NCBI GenBank assembly: GCA_002337125.1
Contig: DDFJ01000001.1
Span: 248,001 to 312,000 of the forward strand
From: Chitinophagaceae bacterium UBA1931
Lineage (GTDB): Bacteria > Bacteroidota > Bacteroidia > Chitinophagales > Chitinophagaceae
Reading direction: 5' to 3'
DNA: 64,000 nt
The position numbers and the translations under genes are program-made. This document shows, piece by piece, positions 17,930 through 25,181 of the stretch; position 1 is the first letter of the stretch, and each line of letters starts with the position of its first letter. A model generated the notes under the pieces. It was not told where the DNA came from, did not search any database, and saw nothing but the letters and a program-made list of their open reading frames with translations.

Positions 17930-17941
17930 TATATAAGTTTT

Positions 17942-18847
17942 TTAACCCCGGCTTTTATTATGTTTTATCTGGAAGATACGTGACAGGTTAAAGCCAAATC
18001 TTATTTCAGCTTTCGACCATGTACTTGTTGTTTCCGTAATAAATGCCCGTTCGTTCATGCCTGTTGAATTAGAGAAATGAAGTTGAAATACGTGGCCACC
18101 GGTTTCAATATCAATACCAATTCCAAGCGGATCATAATTCACTCCTTTTTCTCTTCCGTTAAACAGGTGATAATAATCCCATGTAATAGCCATGCGGCTG
18201 GTAAGTTTTAAACGACCACCAACACCTAATGCAAATACATCATTTGGTTGTGAACTTAGCTGTACAAGATTGGTATGCACCATTGTGGGAGAAAGCTGTA
18301 ACGAAAAACCTTCTGAAAACTTTCTGCCCAGTATTACCTGGTAATAGTAAGCAAGCCGTGATGTAAAATAGTTTTGAATTGTTGGATCAGCCCATGGAGA
18401 AGTATTCATGGTAATACCGCCAACCAAAGCAACAGTTAAAGGTGCACCTCCGTTTGTTGCCTGCATAATGGGTGCGTATTTAAAATATCCATCCAGTTCT
18501 TTTTTATAAGTACTGCGTCCAACACCAATCATCAGGTTGCGGTATAATCCAAAATCAAAACCCATACGCATGCTTGCCTGGTCGAGACCAAAGAAATTTT
18601 TATACCCCTGGTCAAGTTGCCCAAAGCGGTGAAGAATGCGGAAATCCATTGTGCCGGGCGATATGAATTCCATTGACTGCCCGTTGATGACCCTGGATGA
18701 TTTGAATGCATACTTCACATATTCTTTCTTTGGTTTTTCTTTATCAACGAGGCTCAGCAAATCATCTGACTGTTGCTGCTGGGCTTTTGCTGCAAATGAT
18801 GAAAGAACAAAAATGAAGATGAAGAATTTTTTTACGTTGTTGCTCAT
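17942..18847 (-). CDS. DUF5777 family outer-membrane beta-barrel protein
   Basis: The 301-residue precursor has a signal peptide (MSNNVKKFFIFIFVLSSFAAKAQ). The mature sequence starts with DDLLSLVDKEKPKKEYVKYA, then reads FKSSRVINGQSMEFISPGTMDF and HRFGQLDQGYKNFFGLDQAS, the pattern I associate with DUF5777 (in my memory these occur beside YceI and cytochrome-like genes). The rest alternates like barrel strands and ends with RFGFNLSRIF. It should sit in the outer membrane. It is the last gene of a seven-gene minus-strand set with haem-motif lipoproteins, an OB-fold protein and YceI (29 bp from YceI), followed by a strong terminator. Its transport role, if any, is unknown. Confidence 0.8.
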   Translation of the reverse strand: MSNNVKKFFIFIFVLSSFAAKAQQQQSDDLLSLVDKEKPKKEYVKYAFKSSRVINGQSMEFISPGTMDFRILHRFGQLDQGYKNFFGLDQASMRMGFDFGLYRNLMIGVGRSTYKKELDGYFKYAPIMQATNGGAPLTVALVGGITMNTSPWADPTIQNYFTSRLAYYYQVILGRKFSEGFSLQLSPTMVHTNLVQLSSQPNDVFALGVGGRLKLTSRMAITWDYYHLFNGREKGVNYDPLGIGIDIETGGHVFQLHFSNSTGMNERAFITETTSTWSKAEIRFGFNLSRIFQIKHNKSRG

Positions 18848-18876
18848 GTTATGTCAGTTGATAAAAGTTTGCTGAA

Positions 18877-19434
18877 TTATTTCAGTGGTTCAAGTACACA
18901 ATCTACTTTGATGCTGGCTGTTTTTGCCAGTTTATCTGCAACAAGCGATGGCACAGCAATATTATAATCTGCAAGTGCCACACTAAAATCAGCAACTGCA
19001 TTTATCTTACCTGCTTTCACAATAATTTTTCCGTCTGTTACAATTTCTTTTGTTACACCATGTATGGTAATGCTGCCTTTCACCTTTACAGGATAAGTAC
19101 CATCTTTTGCATAATTCACAGACGCATTGTTGGTGATTGTTCCTTTAAATTCTGATTTAGGAAACTTGTTGCTTTCCACATAATTTTCATTGAAGTGTTC
19201 CTGCATTAATGCACGTTCAAATTCAAAGCCTTTCATTAAAACAGAGAACTGAAGATTACCGGTTTTTGTATCAAGTACACAAATGGCAGTTTTATTTACG
19301 CCATCAATATTTTCGGGCGATTTAGAAGTTGTTGCATCAAAACTGATCTTACCAGTTTTTGTAAAATATTTATCCTGTGCCTGAATTTGTACTGCAAGGA
19401 TAGTGATTGAGAGGAATACAAATAGTCTTTTCAT
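18877..19434 (-). CDS. YceI family periplasmic protein
   Basis: The 185-residue precursor has a signal peptide ending VQIQAQ. A YceI-type lipocalin-like barrel follows: KTGKISFDATTSKSPENIDG, FSVLMKGFEFERALMQEHFN, NYVESNKFPKSEFKGTI, VKVKGSITIHGVTKEI and a C-terminal FSVALADYNIAVPSLVADKL. YceI proteins bind polyisoprenoid lipids and are often encoded with cytochromes, where they may handle isoprenoid quinones. Here it lies between an OB-fold protein and the DUF5777 barrel in a set that also encodes four haem-motif lipoproteins, which supports a redox-lipid role. A 50-nt stem-loop lies directly upstream. Confidence 0.9.
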   Translation of the reverse strand: MKRLFVFLSITILAVQIQAQDKYFTKTGKISFDATTSKSPENIDGVNKTAICVLDTKTGNLQFSVLMKGFEFERALMQEHFNENYVESNKFPKSEFKGTITNNASVNYAKDGTYPVKVKGSITIHGVTKEIVTDGKIIVKAGKINAVADFSVALADYNIAVPSLVADKLAKTASIKVDCVLEPLK

Positions 19435-19470
19435 CTGTATATTTTTAGTTTTTTTGGTCAGATGTTATTC

Positions 19471-19520
19471 GCCATAAAATTTTCTCGGTGCTTGGTATTA
19501 TACCTCAAAATTTTTATGGC
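19471..19520 (-). other. 50-nt stem-loop between the OB-fold and YceI genes
   Basis: Left arm GCCATAAAATTTT and right arm AAAATTTTTATGGC pair over about 13 bp with one bulged A. The loop contains a second small palindrome, GGTATTATACC. The element fills most of the 126-bp gap between two same-strand genes of the haem-lipoprotein set, so it could be an mRNA processing or stability element, an attenuator, or a binding site. Confidence 0.6.
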
Positions 19521-19560
19521 TCATTTCATAATTATCTGATTGATTATTTAGTGATTGTTA

Positions 19561-20016
19561 TTAGTCTTTTACCAATACGCACCTGTTGAGAATTACATCT
19601 GCACCTATGCCAAGGTCATCGGCCATATAGCCGGTGCAAATCCCTTTCATAAAAACCGGCGCATTAGGTTTAACCGAAGTGATTTCAGCTGTAAACAAAC
19701 TGTCGACGCTGCAACGAACAGACGACATGGATGAAGTGTCGCCCAGAACAACGGTATAAAATCCTTTATCATCCTTGTCAAGTTTTTTTACAATACCTGC
19801 TACCTGCACTACCTTTCCAAGGTATTTTGTATTCGCTGCTTTTTCATCAGCAGCAAATTCACTGATAAGATCAGTTGATTTTACTTTAAACGCTGGAGTA
19901 GCATCAGTGAGACTTTCATTTTTACGGTTAAATTCTTTGTAACCATAAAAGCCTCCCACAATTGCAATTACAAGAAGAACAAGCAGGATATAAATGATTC
20001 TTTTTTTTCTGTTCAT
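19561..20016 (-). CDS. OB-fold (tRNA_anti-like) membrane-anchored protein
   Basis: The 151-residue protein has one N-terminal helix (IIYILLVLLVIAIVGGFYGY, about 6-25) and a periplasmic domain. The core LISEFAADEKAANTKYLGKV-VQVAGIVKKLDKDD and the tail ending MADDLGIGADVILNRCVLVKD match the tRNA_anti-like OB-fold family of Bacteroidota lipoproteins. The family name reflects fold only; RNA binding in the periplasm is not expected. Ligand unknown. It sits between the fourth haem lipoprotein and YceI. Confidence 0.75.
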   Translation of the reverse strand: MNRKKRIIYILLVLLVIAIVGGFYGYKEFNRKNESLTDATPAFKVKSTDLISEFAADEKAANTKYLGKVVQVAGIVKKLDKDDKGFYTVVLGDTSSMSSVRCSVDSLFTAEITSVKPNAPVFMKGICTGYMADDLGIGADVILNRCVLVKD

Positions 20017-20073
20017 GTTTTGTTGTTTTAATTAATCAACAGTTGTTTGTTCTGAATTGACTTCGCAGTAAAG

Positions 20074-20397
20074 TTAATTATTCAACGTTCCATTGTTAAT
20101 CCAGCAAAGAATTTTTTGTTTTTGCGCTGCTGAAAGCGATGTGCCTCTTGGCATTGATCCGCTTGCAACCTGGGAATAGATTGCACTGCTTGAACTTTTT
20201 ACCGAAGTATAACTTGTAAATGCGTGACAACCTCCCGTGTTACAATATGAGCTGATTATTGGAGCCACATCTGTTGAATAGGAAACAGTTGTTCCGGTAC
20301 AAACTGTACTGTCGAAAGTCGCTGTTTTTTTACAGGAATAAAAAACAGTAAACGCTGCTGCTGTTAAAAGGATTAATGCCGATTTTCTCAATTTCAT
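20074..20397 (-). CDS. Small lipoprotein with CX4CH haem-like motif
   Basis: The 107-residue precursor has a lipobox FYSC (Cys22) and a cytochrome-c-like domain. The binding motif is C52-NTGG-C57-H58, four residues between the cysteines instead of two. A candidate distal ligand is Met in SGSMPRGTSLS, and the ending QKQKILCWINNGTLNN matches the C-terminal helix of its neighbours (KKWIDSGSPNN). Members of this group are probably periplasm-facing outer-membrane lipoproteins carrying one haem. Whether the CX4CH variant is haemylated needs experiment. It is the fourth of four related lipoproteins in the set. Confidence 0.72.
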   Translation of the reverse strand: MKLRKSALILLTAAAFTVFYSCKKTATFDSTVCTGTTVSYSTDVAPIISSYCNTGGCHAFTSYTSVKSSSSAIYSQVASGSMPRGTSLSAAQKQKILCWINNGTLNN

Positions 20398-20482
20398 GAT
20401 TTCAATTTTTAATGTTTAAACTTTTTTTTACTACTGATGTGAGAAATAAGCATTTAGTTGGCCTTTTACATTTTTTTATGAA

Positions 20483-20857
20483 TTAATTATTAGGACTGCC
20501 TGAGTCAATCCATTTTTTTATTGTTGCCAGTTGACAATCGGACATTTTAGCCGCACCTTGTGGCATTGCAGAATAACCTGAAGCGTGACTTATTGAACCA
20601 TAAAGTTTGCCATTAACAGCAATAGCTTTATCGGTTGTATAAGTACCCATGGCAATGCCACCGCTTGGAGAGCCTCCTGAATGACAACTATAACATTGTT
20701 GCTGAAGTAACGGAACAACTTTTTGTGCATATGAAATCGTTCCTGATGTATCACATGTTTTTGTTGGATATAACGTATCAGCTTTATCATAGTAACAGGA
20801 ACTGAAACCTGTTACAATTACAAGTAATAGCAACGAAAGAAATACCTGGATTTTCAT
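20483..20857 (-). CDS. Mono-haem c-type cytochrome lipoprotein
   Basis: The 124-residue precursor has a lipobox FSSC (Cys21) and a canonical haem c motif C55-YS-C58-H59. The domain GGIAMGTYTTDKAIAVNGKLYGSI-type pattern is followed by a Met (SAMPQGAAKM) that may be the distal ligand, and ends ATIKKWIDSGSPNN. It is closely similar to the second domain of the next gene (20972-21715), which shares VNGKLYGSI, MPxGxxKMxDC and KKWIDxGSPNN, implying duplication. Predicted role: electron carrier tethered to the envelope. Confidence 0.82.
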   Translation of the reverse strand: MKIQVFLSLLLLVIVTGFSSCYYDKADTLYPTKTCDTSGTISYAQKVVPLLQQQCYSCHSGGSPSGGIAMGTYTTDKAIAVNGKLYGSISHASGYSAMPQGAAKMSDCQLATIKKWIDSGSPNN

Positions 20858-20971
20858 TTGATTGTTTTTTTAATGAAACATGTTGGTTAAAAAATTATTG
20901 CTGTTGGTAATTTATTCCGACCAATACAGCCTGATAATTTATTGCCTGTTTAATTCACTGATTATGAAAGA

Positions 20972-21715
20972 TTAATTATTCGGTGAACCTGCATCAATCC
21001 ACTTTTTAACCTGCGCTATTTCGCAATCGGCCATTTTAATTCCACCTTTTGGCATTTGCGAAAAACCTGCTGCCCATGTGATTGATCCGTACAGTTTGCC
21101 ATTTACTGCAACTGCTTTCACACCGGTGTAAGTTGAAAGATCAATATTGCCACCAAGCAATGCCGGATTATGACAACCCTGACATTTATTTTGCATCAGC
21201 GTTTTAATAGCAGTACTGTACTTATAATCGGTTGTATCACATTTATCACAGGCATTGTTTGCCGCTCCCTGGTTAATCCATTTGGTAAGTTTGGCAACCT
21301 GGTCGCTTGTCCAAGCTGCCATTGGAGGAGGAGGCATGCGTTCACTTCCTGTTTTTACAATTTCCCTGTAAAGTTTACTGCTTGTTGCACTTCCTGGCAC
21401 TACATAACGCATGATGTTTGCATACGTGGAAAGATTCACACCTTCTTTATGTGTAGCAGCATCATGGCAACCACTCATAGCACAGGTAGAAGAAATCAAC
21501 GGGAAAATTTCGTTGGCAAAATAAACGGAGTCGGTACTGCAGGTTTTTCCGGTAGAACCCGGCAAGCCGGATACACCACCAGGATTACCATTGTCAATAA
21601 CAGGAATCTGGTGCTTACAGGAATTGATGGCGAAGATGATACCAAATGCAATGATACCCATCGTCAGCATTTTTACCGACATCATATTACCTGGTTGTTT
21701 AAAAAAGGATTTCAT
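20972..21715 (-). CDS. Di-haem cytochrome-like lipoprotein, one atypical and one canonical haem motif
   Basis: The 247-residue precursor has a hydrophobic signal and a lipobox INSC (Cys33). Domain 1 has C78-AMSG-C83-H84 (CX4CH) with a candidate distal Met in RMPPPP and the helix LTKWINQG. Domain 2 has canonical C178-QG-C181-H182 and ends KKWIDAGSPNN. The two domains represent the two haem-motif types found separately in neighbouring genes: domain 2 matches the 124-residue protein, and domain 1 resembles the 107-residue protein and the C-terminus of the SprB-repeat protein. It lies 23 bp from the SprB-repeat gene, so co-transcription is likely. Confidence 0.8.
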   Translation of the reverse strand: MKSFFKQPGNMMSVKMLTMGIIAFGIIFAINSCKHQIPVIDNGNPGGVSGLPGSTGKTCSTDSVYFANEIFPLISSTCAMSGCHDAATHKEGVNLSTYANIMRYVVPGSATSSKLYREIVKTGSERMPPPPMAAWTSDQVAKLTKWINQGAANNACDKCDTTDYKYSTAIKTLMQNKCQGCHNPALLGGNIDLSTYTGVKAVAVNGKLYGSITWAAGFSQMPKGGIKMADCEIAQVKKWIDAGSPNN

Positions 21716-21738
21716 ATAGTTTTAAATAATTGATACTG

Positions 21739-23301
21739 TTAATCTGTATAACGATGCCCTGCGTTTACCCAGTTTGTGATAATTTGTTTCTCTGCTGTTG
21801 TTAATATTGCCTGTGGGCTGATAGGCATTTTTTTCAACGTATAAGTTACACATGCTCCATTAATCTGGCTCCAATAAGTAACAATGCTGCAATCCTTATC
21901 AAAGTTATAGCCAGCTGATGATCCGCCATTCATATGGCACCCGGTTCCGCTGCTGCATCGTGTTGTAATTAATGTACGCATCTGAGCAAATAAAGGACCC
22001 GGAGTTATAACGCCAACAGTGATTGATTTCGTTTGTGTACAGCCATTCAAATCTTTCACTCCAATAAGGTAAGTACCGGCGTTAAGGCTTGCAAAAACAT
22101 TACTGCTCTGGTATGCTCCGCCATTAATGTTGTATGTATATCCACTTGAACCGGTTGCTGCAACGGTAATACTTCCATTGTTTGCAGGTGTTACACATGG
22201 TGTTGTATTCACTACTGTTTCTGTAATAACAATATTAGTATTTGTACAGGGATTAACTGCAGTAAGTGTAACCTGTTTTGTACCAAGACAGCCTGCGGAA
22301 CTTTTTGCAGTTACGGTGTACGTGCCTGCTGCAAGATTACTGAATGTGCCGGATGACTGATATGTACCGTTATTCAAACTGAAAGTGAAACCTGTAGCAC
22401 CAGTTGCTGAAGCGGTTATTGAACCATTTGATTGACCTTGAGCTGGATTAACCTGTGTAGATGTTACAGTAACAGTAACTCCTGCACAAGGATTACTTGC
22501 ACCTAATGCAACCGTAGTTGATCCTGTACACCCATTCGAGTTTTTGGCAGTAATGCTGTAATTACCTGCTGCAAGATTACTGAATGTACCACTTGATTGA
22601 AACGTACCTCCATTTAAACTGTAGGTAAAACCTGTACCACCTGTAGCACTTGCTGTAATGGACCCATTTGAAAGATTCGTACCTGGCTGAACTGTTGTTG
22701 TAGTAATTGCAACAGTTACACCTGCACAGGGATCATTCGTTCCTACAGTTACCTGGGCAGTACCTAAACAACCTGTAGCATTTTTCGCTGCCACAGTATA
22801 TGTTCCTGCTGCAAGATTACTGAATGTGCCATTGGATTGAAATGCAGCTCCATTTAAACTGAAAGTAAAACCTGTACCACCTGTTGCAGTTGCTGTAATA
22901 GAACCGTTTGACTGACCAACTGATGCATCAACTTTAGTTGTACTTACATTAATGGTTACAGCTTTGCAGGGATCGTATGAATCGATGTTTACTTCCAATG
23001 TATCGGTACAGCCTGTTGAATTGCGGCCTACAATTCTGTAGTTTAAAAAGGGAGCAAGACCGGTAAATGTTCCACTGTCTTTAAATGCACTGCCATTTAA
23101 ACTGTATTGAAAGCCATTTCCACCTGTAGCTGTTACAGTAATAGAGCCTGTAGAAGTATTCAACAGTGCATCTGTTTTTACTGCACTGATTGAAAACCCT
23201 AAACTCTCACATGACACAGGAGGCGGTTCATGCTTACATGCATAAAAAATTAGCAGCGCTGCAAACGCAATAATTGCCGAATAGATTGTCCTGGTTTTCA
23301 T
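21739..23301 (-). CDS. SprB-repeat lipoprotein with C-terminal CX5CH haem-like domain
   Basis: I choose the ATG at 23301 (MKTRTIYSAI), because the longer frame starts with TTG. The 520-residue precursor has a lipobox FYAC. It then has five SprB-type repeats of about 75 residues, each with the core NGSITxxATGGxGFxxSLNG, a GTFSNLAAGTYTV-type strand and a terminal CxG. The last ~75 residues form a cytochrome-like domain with C449-SSGTG-C455-H456 and a candidate Met ligand in KKMPISPQ. SprB repeats occur in large adhesins of gliding Bacteroidota. Fusion to a haem-type domain suggests a long surface stalk holding a redox head. It is the first gene of the set. Confidence 0.8.
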   Translation of the reverse strand: MKTRTIYSAIIAFAALLIFYACKHEPPPVSCESLGFSISAVKTDALLNTSTGSITVTATGGNGFQYSLNGSAFKDSGTFTGLAPFLNYRIVGRNSTGCTDTLEVNIDSYDPCKAVTINVSTTKVDASVGQSNGSITATATGGTGFTFSLNGAAFQSNGTFSNLAAGTYTVAAKNATGCLGTAQVTVGTNDPCAGVTVAITTTTVQPGTNLSNGSITASATGGTGFTYSLNGGTFQSSGTFSNLAAGNYSITAKNSNGCTGSTTVALGASNPCAGVTVTVTSTQVNPAQGQSNGSITASATGATGFTFSLNNGTYQSSGTFSNLAAGTYTVTAKSSAGCLGTKQVTLTAVNPCTNTNIVITETVVNTTPCVTPANNGSITVAATGSSGYTYNINGGAYQSSNVFASLNAGTYLIGVKDLNGCTQTKSITVGVITPGPLFAQMRTLITTRCSSGTGCHMNGGSSAGYNFDKDCSIVTYWSQINGACVTYTLKKMPISPQAILTTAEKQIITNWVNAGHRYTD

Positions 23302-23452
23302 TTTTATTGATTTGATTAACAATTATCGAAAAGGATATTGATGGATATACGGGATTATTACATGCAGCAAAGCAGATGTAATAAGGGTTAGAAGAGTATA
23401 CTTTTATTGTGTTGTACATCGTTGCACAACTAATAAATAGTCTCAGCAGAGA

Positions 23453-23842
23453 TTAAGACAATGAAATGAATTCGGGAGGTTGCAGTACTCTTATGTGGAA
23501 GCCGGATAGGGGAAAATGTTCTCGAAGTGGAATTGTTTTTAATAGAACGGAATGGTCAATATTGGAATTAAACGAAGCGTAAACGGGCATTTGCAATACT
23601 AACGAGGAAAAAGGCTTATGCAACTGGCGGAAGGGAAGTTGGTTATCTTCCTTGTCATCGCCGGAAATACCATCATCTGTACAATAGTGCTTTACGAGAA
23701 AATCAATAAAGCCGGTTTTTTTATCAATCTGATGATGAAATTCATAATGCTTAACCAAGCCGGGCAGGTTAATTAACTGTCCGACTTCAGTATTACCTAA
23801 AAGGTACACCGATACAAAAAGTATGGTAGCGATTTTTCTCAT
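23453..23842 (-). CDS. Small exported protein, paralogue of the one at the other end of the RND operon
   Basis: Starting at the ATG at 23842 (MRKIATILFVSVYLLGNTE) the protein has 129 residues and an N-terminal signal or anchor helix. The mature part contains LPGLVKHYEFHHQIDKKTGF, FLVKHYCTDDGISGDDKEDNQLPF and a His-rich centre. The same pattern appears in the protein at 29637-30017 (MRKAAAILFLSIYLFTSTE, LIQHYLEHK, FITMHYETN, DQQLPF). The pair brackets the heavy-metal RND genes, and the conserved His and acidic residues would suit metal binding, but no function is established. An apparent terminator separates it from the RND adaptor gene, so it likely has its own promoter. Confidence 0.7.
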   Translation of the reverse strand: MRKIATILFVSVYLLGNTEVGQLINLPGLVKHYEFHHQIDKKTGFIDFLVKHYCTDDGISGDDKEDNQLPFRQLHKPFSSLVLQMPVYASFNSNIDHSVLLKTIPLREHFPLSGFHIRVLQPPEFISLS

Positions 23843-23956
23843 TAAAAACTTACCGTTAAATGACAATAATTATGCCAGTGCGGTTAAGACTTCATTTAAT
23901 TTTTCAAATATCCGTGAATAACGTGTACGTGTTATTGATTTATATCAACAAATAGG

Positions 23957-24006
23957 AAAAACGGAGCAGCTTTAACGTATTTTATACAAACTGCCCCGTT
24001 TTTTTC
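23957..24006 (-). terminator. Bidirectional intrinsic terminator after the RND adaptor gene
   Basis: The arms ACGGAGCAG and CTGCCCCGT form a 9-bp stem with one mismatch and a 21-nt loop. The minus-strand side ends in a T-run (ccgTTTTTcc), and the plus-strand side also ends in seven T. It lies 35 bp beyond the adaptor stop and likely ends the RND transcript. Confidence 0.7.
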
Positions 24007-24040
24007 CTTCATCTACGCAGGACATTAGACCGGAGAATTA

Positions 24041-25171
24041 CTATTCATCAGCCTTGTTCTTCAGGGCCATTAATAAAGTATAAGCTCCTTTGCTAACAAA
24101 TGTTTTTGTTTTTTCTGCATCACTGATAATAATTTCTGTAAAACCATTTTCAGTTGCGCCAGTCTGCACCTGGATCATTTCAAATGTATCATCCGATTTT
24201 TTTACAAAAACATAATGCTTGTTTTCATAACGCACTACAGCATCTTCCGGCAACACCTGTGCTTCTTTGTTTTTAATATCAACCTCTGCATTCATATAAG
24301 TACCTGGTATCAGCGCTTTGTCGTACGATTCAAAATGACAATGCACATCTGTATTACCATCTTCTGTAAGATCCTGGCCAATCAGCAATACTTCACATTT
24401 GTATTTCTTATCGGGATTATTATTTGTGAATGCCACCAGCTTCTGACCAATAAAGAGTTTGTTTACATCTTTTTCAAATACCATCAGGTTTAAATGGATA
24501 TCTGAAGGGTTAATTAACTCAAACAATACTTCCGTTGGTGCCACATATTTTCCAATGTTTACATTCACCTTTGATACAAAACCATCAATAGGAGAGAACA
24601 CCTGTACACTGCGGGTGATATTGTTTTCGCTCAGCTTACTGATATTAATCCCTGCAAGCTTCAGTTTCTCTGCCAGTGCACTGATCAATACTTTCTGCGT
24701 TCTGTATTCAGCTTCGGACTGCTGATAAGTTTTATCGCTGCTGGCTTTGCTTTCATTCAGTTCTTTTTGACGGATGTATTCGTTTTCAAGAAAACCGATT
24801 TTAGCTTTAGCTGTTAAATAATCCTGCTGCAGCTGAATGTATTGCTGATCTTCCATTACTGCAATCACTTCCCCCTTGCGGATATGCATGCCGGGAAGTA
24901 ATTGTGTTGATTTGAGATAACCTCCCAACGGAATACTGATGGATACAATATTCTGCGGAGGCACATCAATCTTTCCATTCAGCTTCAGTATGGTTGATAT
25001 TTCCCTTGTTTGCAACGGTGATGTTTCCAGGCCTGCATTTTTTAACTGAGCAGGCGTGAGTTTTACGGTAAGATCATTTACTTTCCCGCTTGTCTTTTCT
25101 GTATTGCTGTTCTTGCTTCCGCACGAAAGCAAGAAGATGAGTAAGCTTATGAATAAAACAGTTTGCTTCAT
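24041..25171 (-). CDS. RND efflux periplasmic adaptor subunit (CusB/CzcB type)
   Basis: The 376-residue precursor carries a lipobox LLSC (Cys17) and the adaptor layout. An N-terminal beta-barrel/lipoyl half follows (LKNAGLETSPLQTREIST, IPLGGYLKSTQLLPGMHIRKGEVIAV), then a coiled-coil hairpin (QLQQDYLTAKAKIGFLENEY, RTQKVLISALAEKL). The second lipoyl half is VFSPIDGFVSKVNVNIGKYV, with a C-terminal membrane-proximal domain. It links the inner-membrane pump to the outer-membrane channel; here the partner is the adjacent pump whose own C-terminus carries a TolC domain. The pump gene ends 10 bp upstream, so the two are co-transcribed. Metal specificity cannot be read from this subunit. Confidence 0.92.
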   Translation of the reverse strand: MKQTVLFISLLIFLLSCGSKNSNTEKTSGKVNDLTVKLTPAQLKNAGLETSPLQTREISTILKLNGKIDVPPQNIVSISIPLGGYLKSTQLLPGMHIRKGEVIAVMEDQQYIQLQQDYLTAKAKIGFLENEYIRQKELNESKASSDKTYQQSEAEYRTQKVLISALAEKLKLAGINISKLSENNITRSVQVFSPIDGFVSKVNVNIGKYVAPTEVLFELINPSDIHLNLMVFEKDVNKLFIGQKLVAFTNNNPDKKYKCEVLLIGQDLTEDGNTDVHCHFESYDKALIPGTYMNAEVDIKNKEAQVLPEDAVVRYENKHYVFVKKSDDTFEMIQVQTGATENGFTEIIISDAEKTKTFVSKGAYTLLMALKNKADE

Positions 25172-25181
25172 AATATGATGT

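Noticed and set aside
21170..21733. 187-residue plus-strand open frame
   Set aside because: It overlaps the di-haem lipoprotein gene on the opposite strand, has no family features, and is a codon-bias shadow.
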